Shown: positions 9,990-20,671, counted from the stretch's first letter. The stretch: 64,000 bases of DNA from Ectopseudomonas mendocina (GCF_007049795.1 NZ_SCFY01000013.1:1-64000), one strand, 5' to 3'. Made by a program: numbers and translations. The notes: generated by a model from the sequence alone, not told the origin.

Positions 9990-11000
9990 ATGAGTCAGTC
10001 CATCAATATCGCCGTGATCGGCGCCACCAGCAACGTCGGCGAAGCGCTGGTCGAATTGCTCGAAGAGCGTGAGTTCCCGGTGAAGGACCTGCATCTGCTG
10101 GCCAGCAGTGAATCGGCTGGGCAGAGTCTGTCTTTCCGTGGTCGGCAGGTGCGGGTCAGATCGCTCGATGCCTTTGATTTCACTCAGGTGCAACTGGCGT
10201 TCTTTGCCGCTGGATCTGAAGTGACGCGCACCCATCGTGAGCGCGTGGTTGCCGCCGGTTGCTCGATCGTAGACCTGAGCGCCGCTTTGCCGCTTGCGCA
10301 AGCGCCATGCGTATTACCTGAACTTGGCGCCGCGGGCCTGCCAGTATTGACCCGACCTTGGTGCGTCAGTGCAGCGACGCCTTCTGCGGTTGCCTGCGCA
10401 CTGGTGTTGGCGGCGCTGAAGCCTGTACTGCAGCCGCAGCAGTTGCAGGTGACTGCGATGCTGTCGATCTCCACCCTGGGGCGTAGCGGTGTGCAGGAGT
10501 TGGCGCGGCAGACCGCTGAGCTGCTCAACGCGCGCCCGCTGGAGCCCAAGACGGTGGATCGACAGATCGCGTTCAACCTGCTGGCGCAGGTCGGTGAAGT
10601 GGATGACCAGGGGCATGCTCAATTGGAGAAGCGTCTGGCCGCCGAGATTCAGCAATTGTTGGGTCTGCCCGGGCTTCCGGTGGCCGCGACCTGCGCCTTG
10701 GTGCCAGTGTTCTTCGGCGATAGTCTCGCGCTGGGCGTATATGCTGATTCGGATATCGATATCAATGCCGTGCAGCAGTTGCTCGAGGTGGCGCAAGGCA
10801 TCGAGTTGGTTGAAGCAGGCGACTACCCGACGGCGGTGGGCGATGCGGTGGGGCAGGATCAGGTCTATGTGGGGCGCGTCCGTCGTGGCGTGGACGATCG
10901 ACGGCAACTCAATTTGTGGATTGCGTCTGATAATGTAAGAAAAGGCGCCGCTCTGAATGCTGTGCAGATAGCTGAGTTATTGATAAAACACTATCTGTAA
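9990..11000 (+). CDS. usg: USG-1-type aspartate-semialdehyde dehydrogenase paralogue
   Basis: This 336-residue protein keeps the dehydrogenase fold (IAVIGATSNVGEALVELL nucleotide-binding start) but is divergent from the adjacent Asd. The GGNCTVS active-site motif is not recognisable; the nearest cysteine, Cys125, sits in PWCVSAATP. Proteins of this type next to asd and fimV are called USG-1, and their activity is unproven. The sequence therefore supports homology but not catalytic function. It has its own AGGTCAG ribosome site. Confidence 0.85.
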   Translation: MSQSINIAVIGATSNVGEALVELLEEREFPVKDLHLLASSESAGQSLSFRGRQVRVRSLDAFDFTQVQLAFFAAGSEVTRTHRERVVAAGCSIVDLSAALPLAQAPCVLPELGAAGLPVLTRPWCVSAATPSAVACALVLAALKPVLQPQQLQVTAMLSISTLGRSGVQELARQTAELLNARPLEPKTVDRQIAFNLLAQVGEVDDQGHAQLEKRLAAEIQQLLGLPGLPVAATCALVPVFFGDSLALGVYADSDIDINAVQQLLEVAQGIELVEAGDYPTAVGDAVGQDQVYVGRVRRGVDDRRQLNLWIASDNVRKGAALNAVQIAELLIKHYL

Positions 11001-11155
11001 AAGATACTTACCTAGAAATTTGAAGAATCTTTCTAGCTTGGCAATACTGGCTGAGTTGATTGCTGAATGGGGAGCCGCTCGTAGAGCGGAGGCAGGCAGC
11101 AGTTCTCAAGACCCTCTCGCATGCCGAGAAAAAAGATAAAACAAGGGACAACACT

Positions 11156-13966
11156 ATGGTTCGGGTTCGCAAACTGGTGCTGGCAATCGCAGCCGCTTCC
11201 GCGCTGTCTTCCGGTATGGCGCATGCGCTGGGGTTGGGTGAAGTTACCCTGCAATCCTCGCTGAATCAGCCGTTGGTAGCGGAAATCGAACTGCTGGAGG
11301 TGCGCGATCTGGCCTCCAACGAGGTGATTCCGAATCTCGCGTCCCCTGAAGAGTTCGTCAAGGCGGGTGTCGACCGCCAGTACTTCCTGACTGATCTCAA
11401 ATTCACTCCCGTATTGAAGCCTAACGGCAAGAGCGTGATTCGCGTCACCTCGAGCAAGGTGGTGCGTGAGCCCTACCTCAACTTCCTGGTGGAAGTGCTT
11501 TGGCCGAATGGTCGACTGCTGCGTGAGTACACCCTGCTGCTCGATCCGCCGCTTTACTCCCCGCAAACTACCGTAGCCGCAGCGCCGCAGCTGCCCATCG
11601 CCGCGCCTGCACCGCGCCCGTCCGCGGCTCCTGCACCACGCAGCGCTGCACCCGCTCCGGCCCCGCGTCCCGCTGCGCCGGCGCCGGCGTCGCGCGCCAT
11701 TGCCGGTAACGAATACAGAACCACTGCCAACGATACGCTCTGGGAAATCGCCCAGCGCGTCGGTGGTGGCTCTTCGGTCAACCAGACCATGCTGGCCATC
11801 CAGGATCTGAATCCTGATGCCTTTATCGGCGGCAACATCAACCGCATGAAGAGCGGCCAGGTGCTGCGCCTGCCGGACGAACAGCAGATTCGCAGTCGCA
11901 GCAATGCCGAAGCGGTCGCCCAGGTCGCCGAGCAGAATGCCGCCTGGCGTGAGGGTCGCGCTGTAGCCTCGCGTCAACTGGATGCCACTCGCCGTACCAC
12001 TGCTGGCGCCGCACCTGCGACTGCAGAGGCGAGCGACAGCCTGAAGCTGGTTGCTGCGGAAGCAGGCCAGTCCACTCGTGGTAGCGATACGGGTTCGGCG
12101 GGTAGCAAGGCATTGGCCGACAAACTGGCAGTGACCCAGGAAAGCTTGGATTCGACCCGTCGTGAGAACGCCGAACTGCAGAGCCGTGTAGATGATCTGC
12201 AAAGTCAGTTGGAAAAGCTGCAGCGTTTGATGGAACTGAAGGACAGTCAACTGGCCAAATTGCAGGCTGAACTGTCGGCAGAGCCCGCAGCGCCTGCCCC
12301 TGATGCAGTGCAAGAGCCGCCTGCGGAAACTCCGGCAGCCGCGCCTGAAGCCGCGCCGCCCGCTGCGGAAGCGGCAACTCCGCCGACTACGCCGCCTGAG
12401 GAGGCGGCGCCTGACTACAACTATTCCGAGGAACCGGCTGCGCCTGTCGAGGGCAGCGCCGTCGCAACCGAACAGCCGGCCGAAGAGCCGGTTCCTGTCG
12501 TTACAGCGGCTCCTCCTGTTAAAGCGGTGGAGCCAGCAGTAAAGCCAGCTGCGTCCGCTCCAGCCCCGCAGAGCTTCATTGATGACCTGATGGCCAACCC
12601 GATGACGCTGGGCCTGGCCGGTGGTGGTGCGCTTCTGCTCCTGTTGGTTGGCCTTATGGCGCTGTCGCGCCGCAACGCTCAGAAAGAGTCTGAGCTGCAA
12701 GATGAGCTGGCTGACGAACTGTCGCAGGATCAGGCGTTCGCCTCCGATCTGGACATGCCTGAAGACAGCTTCGCAGGTCTTGACGACGAGCCTGTCCAAG
12801 CAGCCCAAGCCGCTGGCGAGGAACGCGTGACGGCGCAGACCGGCGACGCACTGGGTGAAGCAGATATCTACATTGCATACGGGCGCTTCAACCAGGCGGC
12901 CGAGCTGCTGCAGAACGCGATCAACGACGAGCCGCATCGTGCTGATCTGCGTCTGAAACTGATGGAGGTCTACGCCGAGCTGGGTGACCGCGAAGGCTTT
13001 GCCCGTCAGGACAACGAGCTGCGCGAGATCGGCGGTGTTAATGCAGAAGCAGAGCAGCTGAAGTCCAAGTATCCGGCGATCGCTGCCTTTGCAGGGGCAG
13101 GTGCGGTGGCTGCGGCTACCTCCGCCGATGACGACATGGGCGAGTTCAGTCTGGATGACCTCAGCCTGGATGAGCCGGCTGCAGAGGCGCCTACCGCCGC
13201 TGGTGGCGATCTGGATGATGCCTTCGACCTGAGCCTCGACGACCTGGAGGCTGATCTGGAGAGTGATGTTCAGTCCGCCCAGGCTGAGCAAGCGCCGTTG
13301 TCGCTTGACGATGACTTGGACTTTGGTCTGGTCGATGAGCCCGCCACTCCAGCTGCTTCTGCTGATGACGATCTGAGCTTCGATCTGGCCCTGGATGATG
13401 ACAAGGTCGAACTGTCCCAGCCGGCCGACGATCTGTCCGCCTTCAGTCTGGACCTGGATGAGCCGGCTCCGGCTGCCAGCGACGAAGCTGACGATTTCCT
13501 GCTGAGCCTCGATGACGATGCGCCGCTGAGCCAGCCGGCCGACGACCTGTCCGATCTGAGTCTCGATCTGGCTGACGATAAGTCATCTGGTGAGCTTGAT
13601 CTGCCGGCTGACTTCGATCTCTCGCTCGAAGACGAAACGCCGGCTCAGCCTACTGTCGCTCCCGATAGCTTCGCCGCGCAGCTGGACGAGGTAACCGCCG
13701 AGCTGGATCAGCTGTCGACTGACTTCGAAGAGCCGCAAGTAGCTCCGCTGGCGCCGGCTAGTAGCCTGTCCAGTGACCTGGATGGCGATGATGACTTCGA
13801 CTTCCTGTCCGGCACCGATGAGACCGCGACCAAGCTGGATCTGGCTCGGGCTTACATTGATATGGGCGACACCGAAGGTGCGCGCGACATTCTTGATGAA
13901 GTAATTGCCGAAGGCAGTGATGCTCAGCAGCAAGAAGCTCGCGAGATGATTGCCAAGATGGTTTGA
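11156..13966 (+). CDS. fimV: FimV, LysM-domain polar hub protein
   Basis: The product of 936 residues has a signal peptide (residues 1-25, ending AHA), an N-terminal FimV domain, an Ala/Pro-rich linker, a peptidoglycan-binding LysM motif (about 182-244), a coiled coil (about 322-375), one membrane helix (about 481-500) and a long acidic cytoplasmic tail with DDLSLDL-type repeats and TPR segments, ending in the conserved FimV C-terminal TPR cap (about 889-930). In P. aeruginosa FimV organises the cell pole, type IV pilus assembly and cAMP signalling. The ATG at 11156 has AAGGGA upstream and gives a proper signal peptide; earlier in-frame starts do not. The acidic tail length varies strongly in the family. 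Confidence 0.95.
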   Translation: MVRVRKLVLAIAAASALSSGMAHALGLGEVTLQSSLNQPLVAEIELLEVRDLASNEVIPNLASPEEFVKAGVDRQYFLTDLKFTPVLKPNGKSVIRVTSSKVVREPYLNFLVEVLWPNGRLLREYTLLLDPPLYSPQTTVAAAPQLPIAAPAPRPSAAPAPRSAAPAPAPRPAAPAPASRAIAGNEYRTTANDTLWEIAQRVGGGSSVNQTMLAIQDLNPDAFIGGNINRMKSGQVLRLPDEQQIRSRSNAEAVAQVAEQNAAWREGRAVASRQLDATRRTTAGAAPATAEASDSLKLVAAEAGQSTRGSDTGSAGSKALADKLAVTQESLDSTRRENAELQSRVDDLQSQLEKLQRLMELKDSQLAKLQAELSAEPAAPAPDAVQEPPAETPAAAPEAAPPAAEAATPPTTPPEEAAPDYNYSEEPAAPVEGSAVATEQPAEEPVPVVTAAPPVKAVEPAVKPAASAPAPQSFIDDLMANPMTLGLAGGGALLLLLVGLMALSRRNAQKESELQDELADELSQDQAFASDLDMPEDSFAGLDDEPVQAAQAAGEERVTAQTGDALGEADIYIAYGRFNQAAELLQNAINDEPHRADLRLKLMEVYAELGDREGFARQDNELREIGGVNAEAEQLKSKYPAIAAFAGAGAVAAATSADDDMGEFSLDDLSLDEPAAEAPTAAGGDLDDAFDLSLDDLEADLESDVQSAQAEQAPLSLDDDLDFGLVDEPATPAASADDDLSFDLALDDDKVELSQPADDLSAFSLDLDEPAPAASDEADDFLLSLDDDAPLSQPADDLSDLSLDLADDKSSGELDLPADFDLSLEDETPAQPTVAPDSFAAQLDEVTAELDQLSTDFEEPQVAPLAPASSLSSDLDGDDDFDFLSGTDETATKLDLARAYIDMGDTEGARDILDEVIAEGSDAQQQEAREMIAKMV

Positions 13967-13973
13967 TTGATAC

Positions 13974-14837
13974 ATGTCTGACGCAGTACCTGTAGCGGCC
14001 GCCGAAATGGCGGCCGCTGGCTTTTTCAGAATCGCCCTGGGCCTCGAATACAAGGGCGCGCGCTATCGTGGTTTTCAACGCCAGGGGCCCAAGGTTCCGA
14101 CGATCCAGGAGCACCTGGAAACGGCCTTGTCCAAGGTCGCTGGTGGTGCCCCAGTCAGCATTCTGTGCGCAGGGCGTACCGATGCCTCTGTGCATTCCAG
14201 TGGCCAGGTGGTGCACTTCGATACCACTGTCGAGCGCTCGTTGCATGCCTGGATCATGGGCGCCAACATGAACCTGCCCAATGACATCAGCGTGACCTGG
14301 GCGAAGGTGATGCCGGCACACTTTCATGCGCGCTTTTCGGCCATGGCGCGGCGCTACCGGTACGTGATCTATAACGATCCGATCCGCCCGGCGCACATGG
14401 CCGAGGAAGTTACCTGGAACCATCGGCCGCTGGATGTCGCACGCATGCGTGAGGCCGCTCGGGCGCTGGTCGGGACGCATGATTTCAGCGCATTCCGGGC
14501 GATGCGTTGTCAGGCCAAATCACCAATCAAGACAGTGCATCACCTGCAACTGATCGAGCATGGCCGCTTCATCGTGCTGGATATCCGCGCCAATGCTTTT
14601 CTGCACCATATGGTGCGAAACATCGCGGGTGTGTTGATGACCATTGGTGCTGGCGAACGACCTCCAGAGTGGGCGCGCGAGGTGCTCGAGCGTGGCGATC
14701 GGCATAGCGGGGGAGTGACAGCGCATCCCTACGGCTTATATCTGATACAGGTCGATTACCCGGATGAGTTCGAATTGCCGCAACGCTATCTCGGGCCGCA
14801 TTTTCTCTCCGGTCTGCCGGACGTGCGACAGCTATAA
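13974..14837 (+). CDS. truA: tRNA pseudouridine(38-40) synthase
   Basis: TruA (287 residues from this start) isomerises U38-U40 in the anticodon arm of many tRNAs. The catalytic aspartate lies in the CAGRTDASVH motif, and the LEYKGARYRGFQRQ start of the fold is present. The start is uncertain: ATG 13974 gives an Ala-rich leader, ATG 14007 falls in the loop of a 10 bp hairpin, and the fold itself begins near residue 15. Only seven bases separate it from fimV, so it is probably co-transcribed with it, subject to the hairpin described at 13994. Confidence 0.93.
   Translation: MSDAVPVAAAEMAAAGFFRIALGLEYKGARYRGFQRQGPKVPTIQEHLETALSKVAGGAPVSILCAGRTDASVHSSGQVVHFDTTVERSLHAWIMGANMNLPNDISVTWAKVMPAHFHARFSAMARRYRYVIYNDPIRPAHMAEEVTWNHRPLDVARMREAARALVGTHDFSAFRAMRCQAKSPIKTVHHLQLIEHGRFIVLDIRANAFLHHMVRNIAGVLMTIGAGERPPEWAREVLERGDRHSGGVTAHPYGLYLIQVDYPDEFELPQRYLGPHFLSGLPDVRQL
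13994..14026 (+). terminator. Terminator-like hairpin inside the start of truA
   Basis: AGCGGCCGCC (13994-14003) pairs perfectly with GGCGGCCGCT (14009-14018) around GAAAT, and TTTTT follows at 14022-14026. It looks like a rho-independent terminator for fimV but lies within the annotated truA frame. Confidence 0.6.
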
Positions 14838-14873
14838 CCCTTTGTTACCATCCGAGCCCGGATGGCGAGAGGT

Positions 14874-15500
14874 ATGAACGTGACGGTCGTGCGCAGCAAG
14901 ATTTGTGGGATCACCCGCATCGAGGATGCCCTGGCGGCGGTAGAGGCGGGGGCCGATGCCATCGGCCTGGTGTTCTACGGGAAAAGCCCGCGAGCAGTCG
15001 GTGTCGAGCAGGCCGCAGCTATCCTACAGGCGTTACCGCCGTTCGTGACCACTGTCGGGCTGTTCGTCGACATGCCGCGCGACCAGTTGCAGCAGTTGCT
15101 GCAGCGCCTGCCGCTGGATCTGCTGCAGTTTCATGGTGATGAGTCGCCGGCTGACTGTGAGGGCCATGGTCGCCCCTACATCAAGGCGCTGCGGGTTCGC
15201 CCCGGTGAGGACGTGGCTGCAGCCATGGCGCCCTACAGTGGTGCGCGGGGTATTCTGTTGGATACCTTCGTCGAGGGCGTGCCAGGTGGTACGGGTGCTT
15301 CGTTCGATTGGTCGCTGGTGCCTGAAAATGCCACCAAGCCAATCATCCTGGCCGGTGGCCTCGATGCGGACAATGTTGCGGCGGCCATTCGCCAGGTTCG
15401 CCCCTATGCCGTGGATGTCAGTGGTGGGGTCGAGGCCAGTAAAGGCATAAAGGATGCAGGCAAGATTCGCGCATTCGTGCAGGCGGTGCGTGATGCTTGA
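14874..15500 (+). CDS. trpF: Phosphoribosylanthranilate isomerase
   Basis: TrpF (208 residues) is a TIM-barrel enzyme that rearranges phosphoribosylanthranilate in tryptophan synthesis. The catalytic cysteine in KICGIT and the phosphate-binding segments ([18 protein letters not shown]) are visible. The start is ambiguous: ATG 14862, ATG 14874 and GTG 14880 are in frame, and GAGAGG at 14867-14872 is best spaced for 14880. As in other pseudomonads it is separated from the other trp genes and precedes accD. Confidence 0.93.
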   Translation: MNVTVVRSKICGITRIEDALAAVEAGADAIGLVFYGKSPRAVGVEQAAAILQALPPFVTTVGLFVDMPRDQLQQLLQRLPLDLLQFHGDESPADCEGHGRPYIKALRVRPGEDVAAAMAPYSGARGILLDTFVEGVPGGTGASFDWSLVPENATKPIILAGGLDADNVAAAIRQVRPYAVDVSGGVEASKGIKDAGKIRAFVQAVRDA

Positions 15501-15654
15501 TGTGACGGCAATTGAGGCAGGGCCGTCAATTAGCCTGTCACGCCGCCATGGGCTCGTTTGGACGGGCGCTGGGTGCGGCAGAAAAGAATTGCTGGAGATG
15601 GGCGTTTCACGATGAGGCGTTCATCCGAACCAACGGTTATGGAGAAATGACAGC

Positions 15655-16539
15655 ATGAGCAACTGGTTGGTAGACAAACTCATTCCCTCGATCATGCGTT
15701 CCGAGGTGAAGAAGAGCTCTGTGCCCGAGGGCCTGTGGCACAAATGTCCGTCCTGTGATGCCGTGCTCTACCGTCCCGAGCTGGAAAAGACACTCGATGT
15801 CTGCCCCAAGTGCAATCACCACATGCGTATCGGTGCTCGCGCACGCATCGACATTTTCCTTGATGCCGAAGGCCGCGAGGAAATCGGTGCTGATCTGGAG
15901 CCGGTCGATCGCCTGAAATTCCGCGACAGCAAGAAGTACAAGGACCGTCTGGCCGCTGCGCAGAAGCAGACTGGTGAGAAGGATGCACTGATCTCCATGA
16001 GTGGCACCCTCGAAGGCATGCCGATCGCCGTTTGCGCGTTCGAGTTCTCCTTCATGGGTGGCTCTATGGGCGCCATCGTCGGCGAGCGTTTCGTTCAGGC
16101 GGCCAATGTCGCACTGGAAAAACGCTGCCCGCTGGTGTGCTTCTCCGCTTCGGGTGGTGCGCGTATGCAGGAAGCGCTGATCTCTCTGATGCAGATGGCC
16201 AAGACCTCGGCGGCTCTGGCGCGCTTGCGTGAAGAAGGCCTGCCGTTCATCTCCGTATTGACCGACCCGGTCTATGGCGGCGTCTCCGCCAGTTTGGCGA
16301 TGCTTGGTGATGTCATTGTGGCCGAGCCGAAGGCGCTGATCGGTTTCGCCGGTCCACGCGTGATCGAGCAGACCGTACGCGAGAAGTTGCCGGAAGGCTT
16401 CCAGCGTAGCGAGTTCCTCATCGAACATGGCGCCATCGACATGATCATTTCGCGCGACGAACTGCGTCCGCGCCTGGCGCGTCTGCTTGCGCAAATGATG
16501 AATCGTCCCTCTCCGGTTTCCCTGCCGGCCACTGCATGA
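15655..16539 (+). CDS. accD: Acetyl-CoA carboxylase carboxyltransferase subunit beta
   Basis: AccD (294 residues) forms the AccA2D2 carboxyltransferase that transfers CO2 from biotin to acetyl-CoA, making malonyl-CoA. The N-terminal zinc ribbon is present (Cys31, Cys34, Cys50, Cys53), followed by the crotonase-like carboxyltransferase domain with SGGARMQE. The 154 bases before it hold no gene and probably its promoter. The last four bases overlap folC (ATGA), implying coupled translation. Confidence 0.97.
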   Translation: MSNWLVDKLIPSIMRSEVKKSSVPEGLWHKCPSCDAVLYRPELEKTLDVCPKCNHHMRIGARARIDIFLDAEGREEIGADLEPVDRLKFRDSKKYKDRLAAAQKQTGEKDALISMSGTLEGMPIAVCAFEFSFMGGSMGAIVGERFVQAANVALEKRCPLVCFSASGGARMQEALISLMQMAKTSAALARLREEGLPFISVLTDPVYGGVSASLAMLGDVIVAEPKALIGFAGPRVIEQTVREKLPEGFQRSEFLIEHGAIDMIISRDELRPRLARLLAQMMNRPSPVSLPATA

Positions 16540-17813
16540 CCGAACGTAGCCTGGGTGAGTGGCTCGCCTACCTCGAGCAGTTGCATCCGTCGGCCATCGA
16601 CATGGGTCTGGAGCGCTCGCGCGAGGTGGCGCAGCGGCTCGGTCTGGGTAAGCCTGCGCCATTGGTGGTTACCGTCACGGGCACCAATGGCAAAGGTTCT
16701 ACCTGTGCCTTTCTCGCCAGTCTGATCGCCGCTCAGGGGCAGCGCGTCGGTGTCTATAGTTCACCGCACCTGCTGCGTTACAACGAGCGTGTGCTTGTGC
16801 AGGGACGAGAAGCCAGCGACGACGAGTTATGCCAGGCTTTTGCGGCGGTCGAAGCCGCGCGCGGCGAGATCTCCCTGACCTATTTCGAGATGGGCACGCT
16901 GGCTGCTTTCTGGTTGTTCGAGCGTGCTCAGCTGGATGCCGTGGTGCTTGAGGTCGGTCTCGGTGGGCGCCTGGATGCGGTGAATCTGGTCGATGCCGAT
17001 CTGGCTCTGATCACCGGCATTGGTCTGGATCACGCTGACTGGCTGGGCGATACCCGCGAGTCGGTCGCCTTCGAAAAGGCCGGGATCATGCGCGCTGGCA
17101 TGCCTGCATTGTGCGGTGATCTCGACCCGCCGCAGCCCTTGCTGGAACAGGCGGTGACCTTGGATACGCCGTTGTTCCTGCGTGGTCGTGACTACGACCT
17201 CAGTGTGCAGGCGCAGAGCTGGACCTGGTATGGCCTTGACGTAAAAGGCCAGGTGCTGCGACTCGAGCACCTGCCGCTCCTCGATCTGCCAATGGAAAAC
17301 GCGGCGCTGGCGTTGCAGGCCTATGCGCTTCTGCCGCTGCCGTGGGATTACCAGCAGATCGTTCAGGCACTGCTTGCCACGCGGGTGACCGGGCGCCTGG
17401 ATCGTCGCGCGCTGGATTGGCGAGGCAAGTCACTCACACTGTTGCTCGATGTTGGGCATAATCCTCATGCGGCTGATTATCTGGCGCAGCGCCTGGAGAG
17501 TCGCCCGCTGAATGGAAAGCGCTGGGCGGTGTTCGGTTTGTTGGCCGACAAGGACTTGCCTGGCGTGGTGGCGCCGCTTCTGAGTCTGGTTGCTGGCTGG
17601 GCCGTGGCGCCGCTGGATACGCCGCGTTCACGCTCTGCCGATGACCTGGCTGAGCACCTGCGGGGGCAGGGCATGCTGGTGGCGCAATACCCGGATGTGC
17701 GTGCCGCGCTCGATGCGCAGTGCGAGCAGGCGGCAGAGGGTGACGAGATACTGTTGTTCGGATCGTTTTTCTGCGTGGCCGAGGCCCTGGATTGGCTGGC
17801 CCGCCCGGCTTGA
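16536..17813 (+). CDS. folC: Bifunctional folylpolyglutamate / dihydrofolate synthase
   Basis: FolC (425 residues) adds glutamate to dihydropteroate and to folates, using ATP. The P-loop GTNGKGST is at residues 49-56, and the Mur-ligase-type central and C-terminal domains follow (DVGHNPHA near residue 310). It overlaps accD by four bases and is followed after 14 bases by the SPOR gene, forming an accD-folC-SPOR operon. Confidence 0.97.
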   Translation: MTERSLGEWLAYLEQLHPSAIDMGLERSREVAQRLGLGKPAPLVVTVTGTNGKGSTCAFLASLIAAQGQRVGVYSSPHLLRYNERVLVQGREASDDELCQAFAAVEAARGEISLTYFEMGTLAAFWLFERAQLDAVVLEVGLGGRLDAVNLVDADLALITGIGLDHADWLGDTRESVAFEKAGIMRAGMPALCGDLDPPQPLLEQAVTLDTPLFLRGRDYDLSVQAQSWTWYGLDVKGQVLRLEHLPLLDLPMENAALALQAYALLPLPWDYQQIVQALLATRVTGRLDRRALDWRGKSLTLLLDVGHNPHAADYLAQRLESRPLNGKRWAVFGLLADKDLPGVVAPLLSLVAGWAVAPLDTPRSRSADDLAEHLRGQGMLVAQYPDVRAALDAQCEQAAEGDEILLFGSFFCVAEALDWLARPA

Positions 17814-17827
17814 TAAGGGGATTGGGG

Positions 17828-18445
17828 ATGGCAATGCTGGACAGTGGGCTCAAGCAGCGCATGGTTGGTGCTCTGGTGCTGGTGGCTCTGGCGGTGATTT
17901 TCCTGCCGATGCTGCTGTCGCGCGAAGACGAGATGCGTCGCGTGGTGGTAGATGCGCCGGCCATGCCGCAAGCGCCGACTACGGCCGAGATCATCGTAGA
18001 GCCTGCCGAGGTCGTTGAGCCCGAAGAGTTGCCGCAGGAACCGGTTCCCGTCGAAGAGCTGGAGCCTCAGGTCGTCGAGGTGCCCGAGCAGCCCAAGCCG
18101 ACTCCGCCCCCCGTTGCGCAGCAGAGTACACCTGATCCGGTCAAGACCGAGCAAGCGACAAGCACTGCTCCCGCCAAGCCGGAAGGGCGCCTGGACGCCA
18201 ATAGCCTGCCGATCAGCTGGTCGGTGCAGTTGGCTAGTCTGTCCAGTCGCGCTGGGGCAGAAAATCTGCAGAAAACCCTGCGCAGCCAGGGCTACAACGC
18301 CTATATCCGTGCCTTCGACGGCATGAACCGGGTGTTCGTCGGTCCGTTGATCGAGCGCGCCGAAGCCGAGCGCCTGCGTGACCAGCTCAATCGCCAGCAC
18401 AAGCTCAGCGGTTTTGTCGTGCGCTTTCAGCCGGAAGCAGGCTAA
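17828..18445 (+). CDS. SPOR-domain membrane protein (DedD-like)
   Basis: This 205-residue protein has a short cytoplasmic N-terminus, one membrane helix (about residues 10-30), a Pro/Glu/Val-rich periplasmic spacer and a C-terminal SPOR domain (about 130-205, WSVQLASLSSRAGAENL onward). SPOR domains bind denuded septal peptidoglycan, so it probably acts at the division site like DedD. The ATG at 17828 is chosen because GGGGATTGGGG precedes it; a longer in-frame start at 17792 lies within folC. Confidence 0.88.
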   Translation: MAMLDSGLKQRMVGALVLVALAVIFLPMLLSREDEMRRVVVDAPAMPQAPTTAEIIVEPAEVVEPEELPQEPVPVEELEPQVVEVPEQPKPTPPPVAQQSTPDPVKTEQATSTAPAKPEGRLDANSLPISWSVQLASLSSRAGAENLQKTLRSQGYNAYIRAFDGMNRVFVGPLIERAEAERLRDQLNRQHKLSGFVVRFQPEAG

Positions 18446-18531
18446 GCAAGCAAGGGACTTTGCAGTGCCTGGTTACTCGATGTGCCGGGCTCTGCTAAAA
18501 TGCTCCGCCTTTTCCGCTGGTAGGCCGCACC

Positions 18532-19053
18532 GTGGTATTCACCTGGGTCGATTGGGCGATCATCGCCGTCATCGCCATTTCTAGTTTGATCAGTCTCAAG
18601 CGCGGCTTCGTCAAGGAAGCCCTGTCGCTGCTGACCTGGATCATCGCAGGTGTAGTTGCCTGGATGTTCGGTGGCGCACTGGCCCAGCATCTCGTCGAAT
18701 TTATCGAAACGCCTTCTGCGCGGGTCATCGCGGCCTGTGCCATTCTCTTCATCGCCACCTTGCTGGTGGGTGCTTTGGTCAATTTCCTCATTGGTGAGCT
18801 GATCCGCGTGACAGGCCTGTCCGGTACCGACCGTTTTCTCGGTATGGTTTTCGGCGCCGCGCGTGGTGGTTTGTTGGTGGTGCTGCTGGTCGGGCTGATC
18901 AGCCTGGCGCCAGTGGAGCAGGATACGTGGTGGCAACAGTCGCAACTGGTGCCGCATTTTCTGATGGTCGCCGACTGGTCGAAGAACCTCATTCTGGGGT
19001 GGTCCGATCAGTGGTTTACCGGTGGATCGGCTCACCCAGCTGATCTGCTTTAA
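18532..19053 (+). CDS. cvpA: CvpA family inner-membrane protein
   Basis: The product has 173 residues with four predicted membrane helices (about 5-25, 30-50, 62-85, 102-122). It begins with GTG. CvpA proteins are linked to colicin V secretion and to purF expression in enterics; the exact role is unresolved. Its place immediately before purF is the classic arrangement, and the two are probably co-transcribed. Confidence 0.9.
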   Translation: MVFTWVDWAIIAVIAISSLISLKRGFVKEALSLLTWIIAGVVAWMFGGALAQHLVEFIETPSARVIAACAILFIATLLVGALVNFLIGELIRVTGLSGTDRFLGMVFGAARGGLLVVLLVGLISLAPVEQDTWWQQSQLVPHFLMVADWSKNLILGWSDQWFTGGSAHPADLL

Positions 19054-19128
19054 AAGAGTGGCCGCTGCGGAGTAACCGCTGCATCGGTCGCTGAATTAGC
19101 CTGAACTATCTAGCAGGGGTCGTGGCAC

Positions 19129-20637
19129 ATGTGTGGCATCGTCGGTATCGTCGGTAAATCGAACGTCAATCAGGCGCTGTATGACGGGCTCACCGTCCTC
19201 CAGCACCGCGGCCAGGATGCTGCCGGTATTGTCACCAGCCATGATGGTCGCCTGTTCCTGCGCAAGGACAATGGCCTGGTGCGTGACGTGTTCCAGCAGC
19301 GCCATATGCAGCGCTTGGTTGGCCATATGGGCATCGGCCATGTGCGCTACCCGACCGCTGGCAGCTCCAGCTCGGCCGAAGCTCAGCCGTTCTACGTCAA
19401 CTCGCCGTACGGCATCACCCTGGCGCATAACGGTAACCTGACCAACGTCGAGCAGTTGGCCAAGGAAATCTACGAGTCCGATCTGCGCCACGTGAACACC
19501 AATTCCGACTCGGAAGTGCTGCTCAACGTGTTCGCCCATGAACTGGCCCAGCGCGGCAAGCTGCAGCCGACCGAAGAAGATGTGTTCGCCGCCGTCACCC
19601 ACGTGCACGAGCGCTGCCTGGGCGGTTACGCCGTCGTCGCGATGATCACCGGTTATGGCATCGTCGGTTTCCGCGACCCCAATGGCATTCGTCCGATCGT
19701 CTTCGGCCAGCGCCATACCGATGAAGGCGTCGAGTACATGATCGCGTCCGAGAGCGTATCGCTGGACGTGCTCGGCTTCACCCTGATCCGCGACCTGGCG
19801 CCGGGCGAGGCGGTCTACATCACCGAAGAGGGCAAGCTGTTCACCCGTCAGTGCGCGGCCAACCCGCAGTACGCGCCCTGCATCTTCGAGCACGTTTACC
19901 TGGCGCGCCCGGACTCGATCATGGACGGCATCTCGGTGTACAAGGCGCGTCTGCGCATGGGCGAGAAGCTGGCCGACAAGATCCTGCGCGAGCGTCCAGA
20001 GCACGACATCGACGTGGTCATCCCGATTCCCGACACCAGCCGTACAGCGGCGCTGGAGTTGGCCAATCACCTGGGCGTGAAATTCCGCGAAGGTTTCGTC
20101 AAGAACCGCTACATCGGCCGTACCTTCATCATGCCGGGCCAGGCGGCACGCAAGAAATCCGTGCGGCAGAAACTCAACGCCATCGAGCTGGAGTTCCGTG
20201 GCAAGAACGTGATGCTGGTGGACGATTCCATCGTGCGTGGCACGACCTGCAAGCAGATCATTCAGATGGCCCGTGAAGCCGGCGCGAAGAATGTCTACTT
20301 CTGCTCGGCAGCCCCGGCGGTGCGCTACCCGAACGTCTACGGTATCGACATGCCCAGTGCCCATGAGCTGATTGCCCATGGCCGTACCACCGAGGAAGTC
20401 TGCGAGCTGATCGGTGCCGACTGGCTGATCTATCAGGATCTGCCGGATCTGATCGAGGCCGTCAGCGGCAGCAAGAAGATCAAGATCGACAACTTCGACT
20501 GCGCGGTGTTTGACGGCAAGTACGTCACTGGCGACGTCGATGAGGCCTACCTGGATAAAATCGAGCAGGCGCGCAACGATGCCAGCAAGGTCAAGTCGCA
20601 GGCAGTCAGCGCGATCATCGATCTGTATAACAACTGA
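19129..20637 (+). CDS. purF: Amidophosphoribosyltransferase
   Basis: PurF (502 residues) catalyses the first step of purine synthesis, making phosphoribosylamine from PRPP and glutamine. After Met removal the nucleophile is the Cys of MCGIVGIVG in the Ntn glutaminase domain (1-230), and the PRPP loop [12 protein letters not shown] marks the phosphoribosyltransferase domain. A repeat-derived hairpin with TTTTT follows the stop. Confidence 0.97.
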   Translation: MCGIVGIVGKSNVNQALYDGLTVLQHRGQDAAGIVTSHDGRLFLRKDNGLVRDVFQQRHMQRLVGHMGIGHVRYPTAGSSSSAEAQPFYVNSPYGITLAHNGNLTNVEQLAKEIYESDLRHVNTNSDSEVLLNVFAHELAQRGKLQPTEEDVFAAVTHVHERCLGGYAVVAMITGYGIVGFRDPNGIRPIVFGQRHTDEGVEYMIASESVSLDVLGFTLIRDLAPGEAVYITEEGKLFTRQCAANPQYAPCIFEHVYLARPDSIMDGISVYKARLRMGEKLADKILRERPEHDIDVVIPIPDTSRTAALELANHLGVKFREGFVKNRYIGRTFIMPGQAARKKSVRQKLNAIELEFRGKNVMLVDDSIVRGTTCKQIIQMAREAGAKNVYFCSAAPAVRYPNVYGIDMPSAHELIAHGRTTEEVCELIGADWLIYQDLPDLIEAVSGSKKIKIDNFDCAVFDGKYVTGDVDEAYLDKIEQARNDASKVKSQAVSAIIDLYNN

Positions 20638-20671
20638 TGCGAGCGGGCAGGGCAGCAGTCCTGCCCGGTCC

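Noticed and set aside
11033..13291. Long open frame antisense to fimV
   Set aside because: It mirrors a high-GC gene with strong codon bias, is Arg/Gly-rich, and has no ribosome site or family resemblance.
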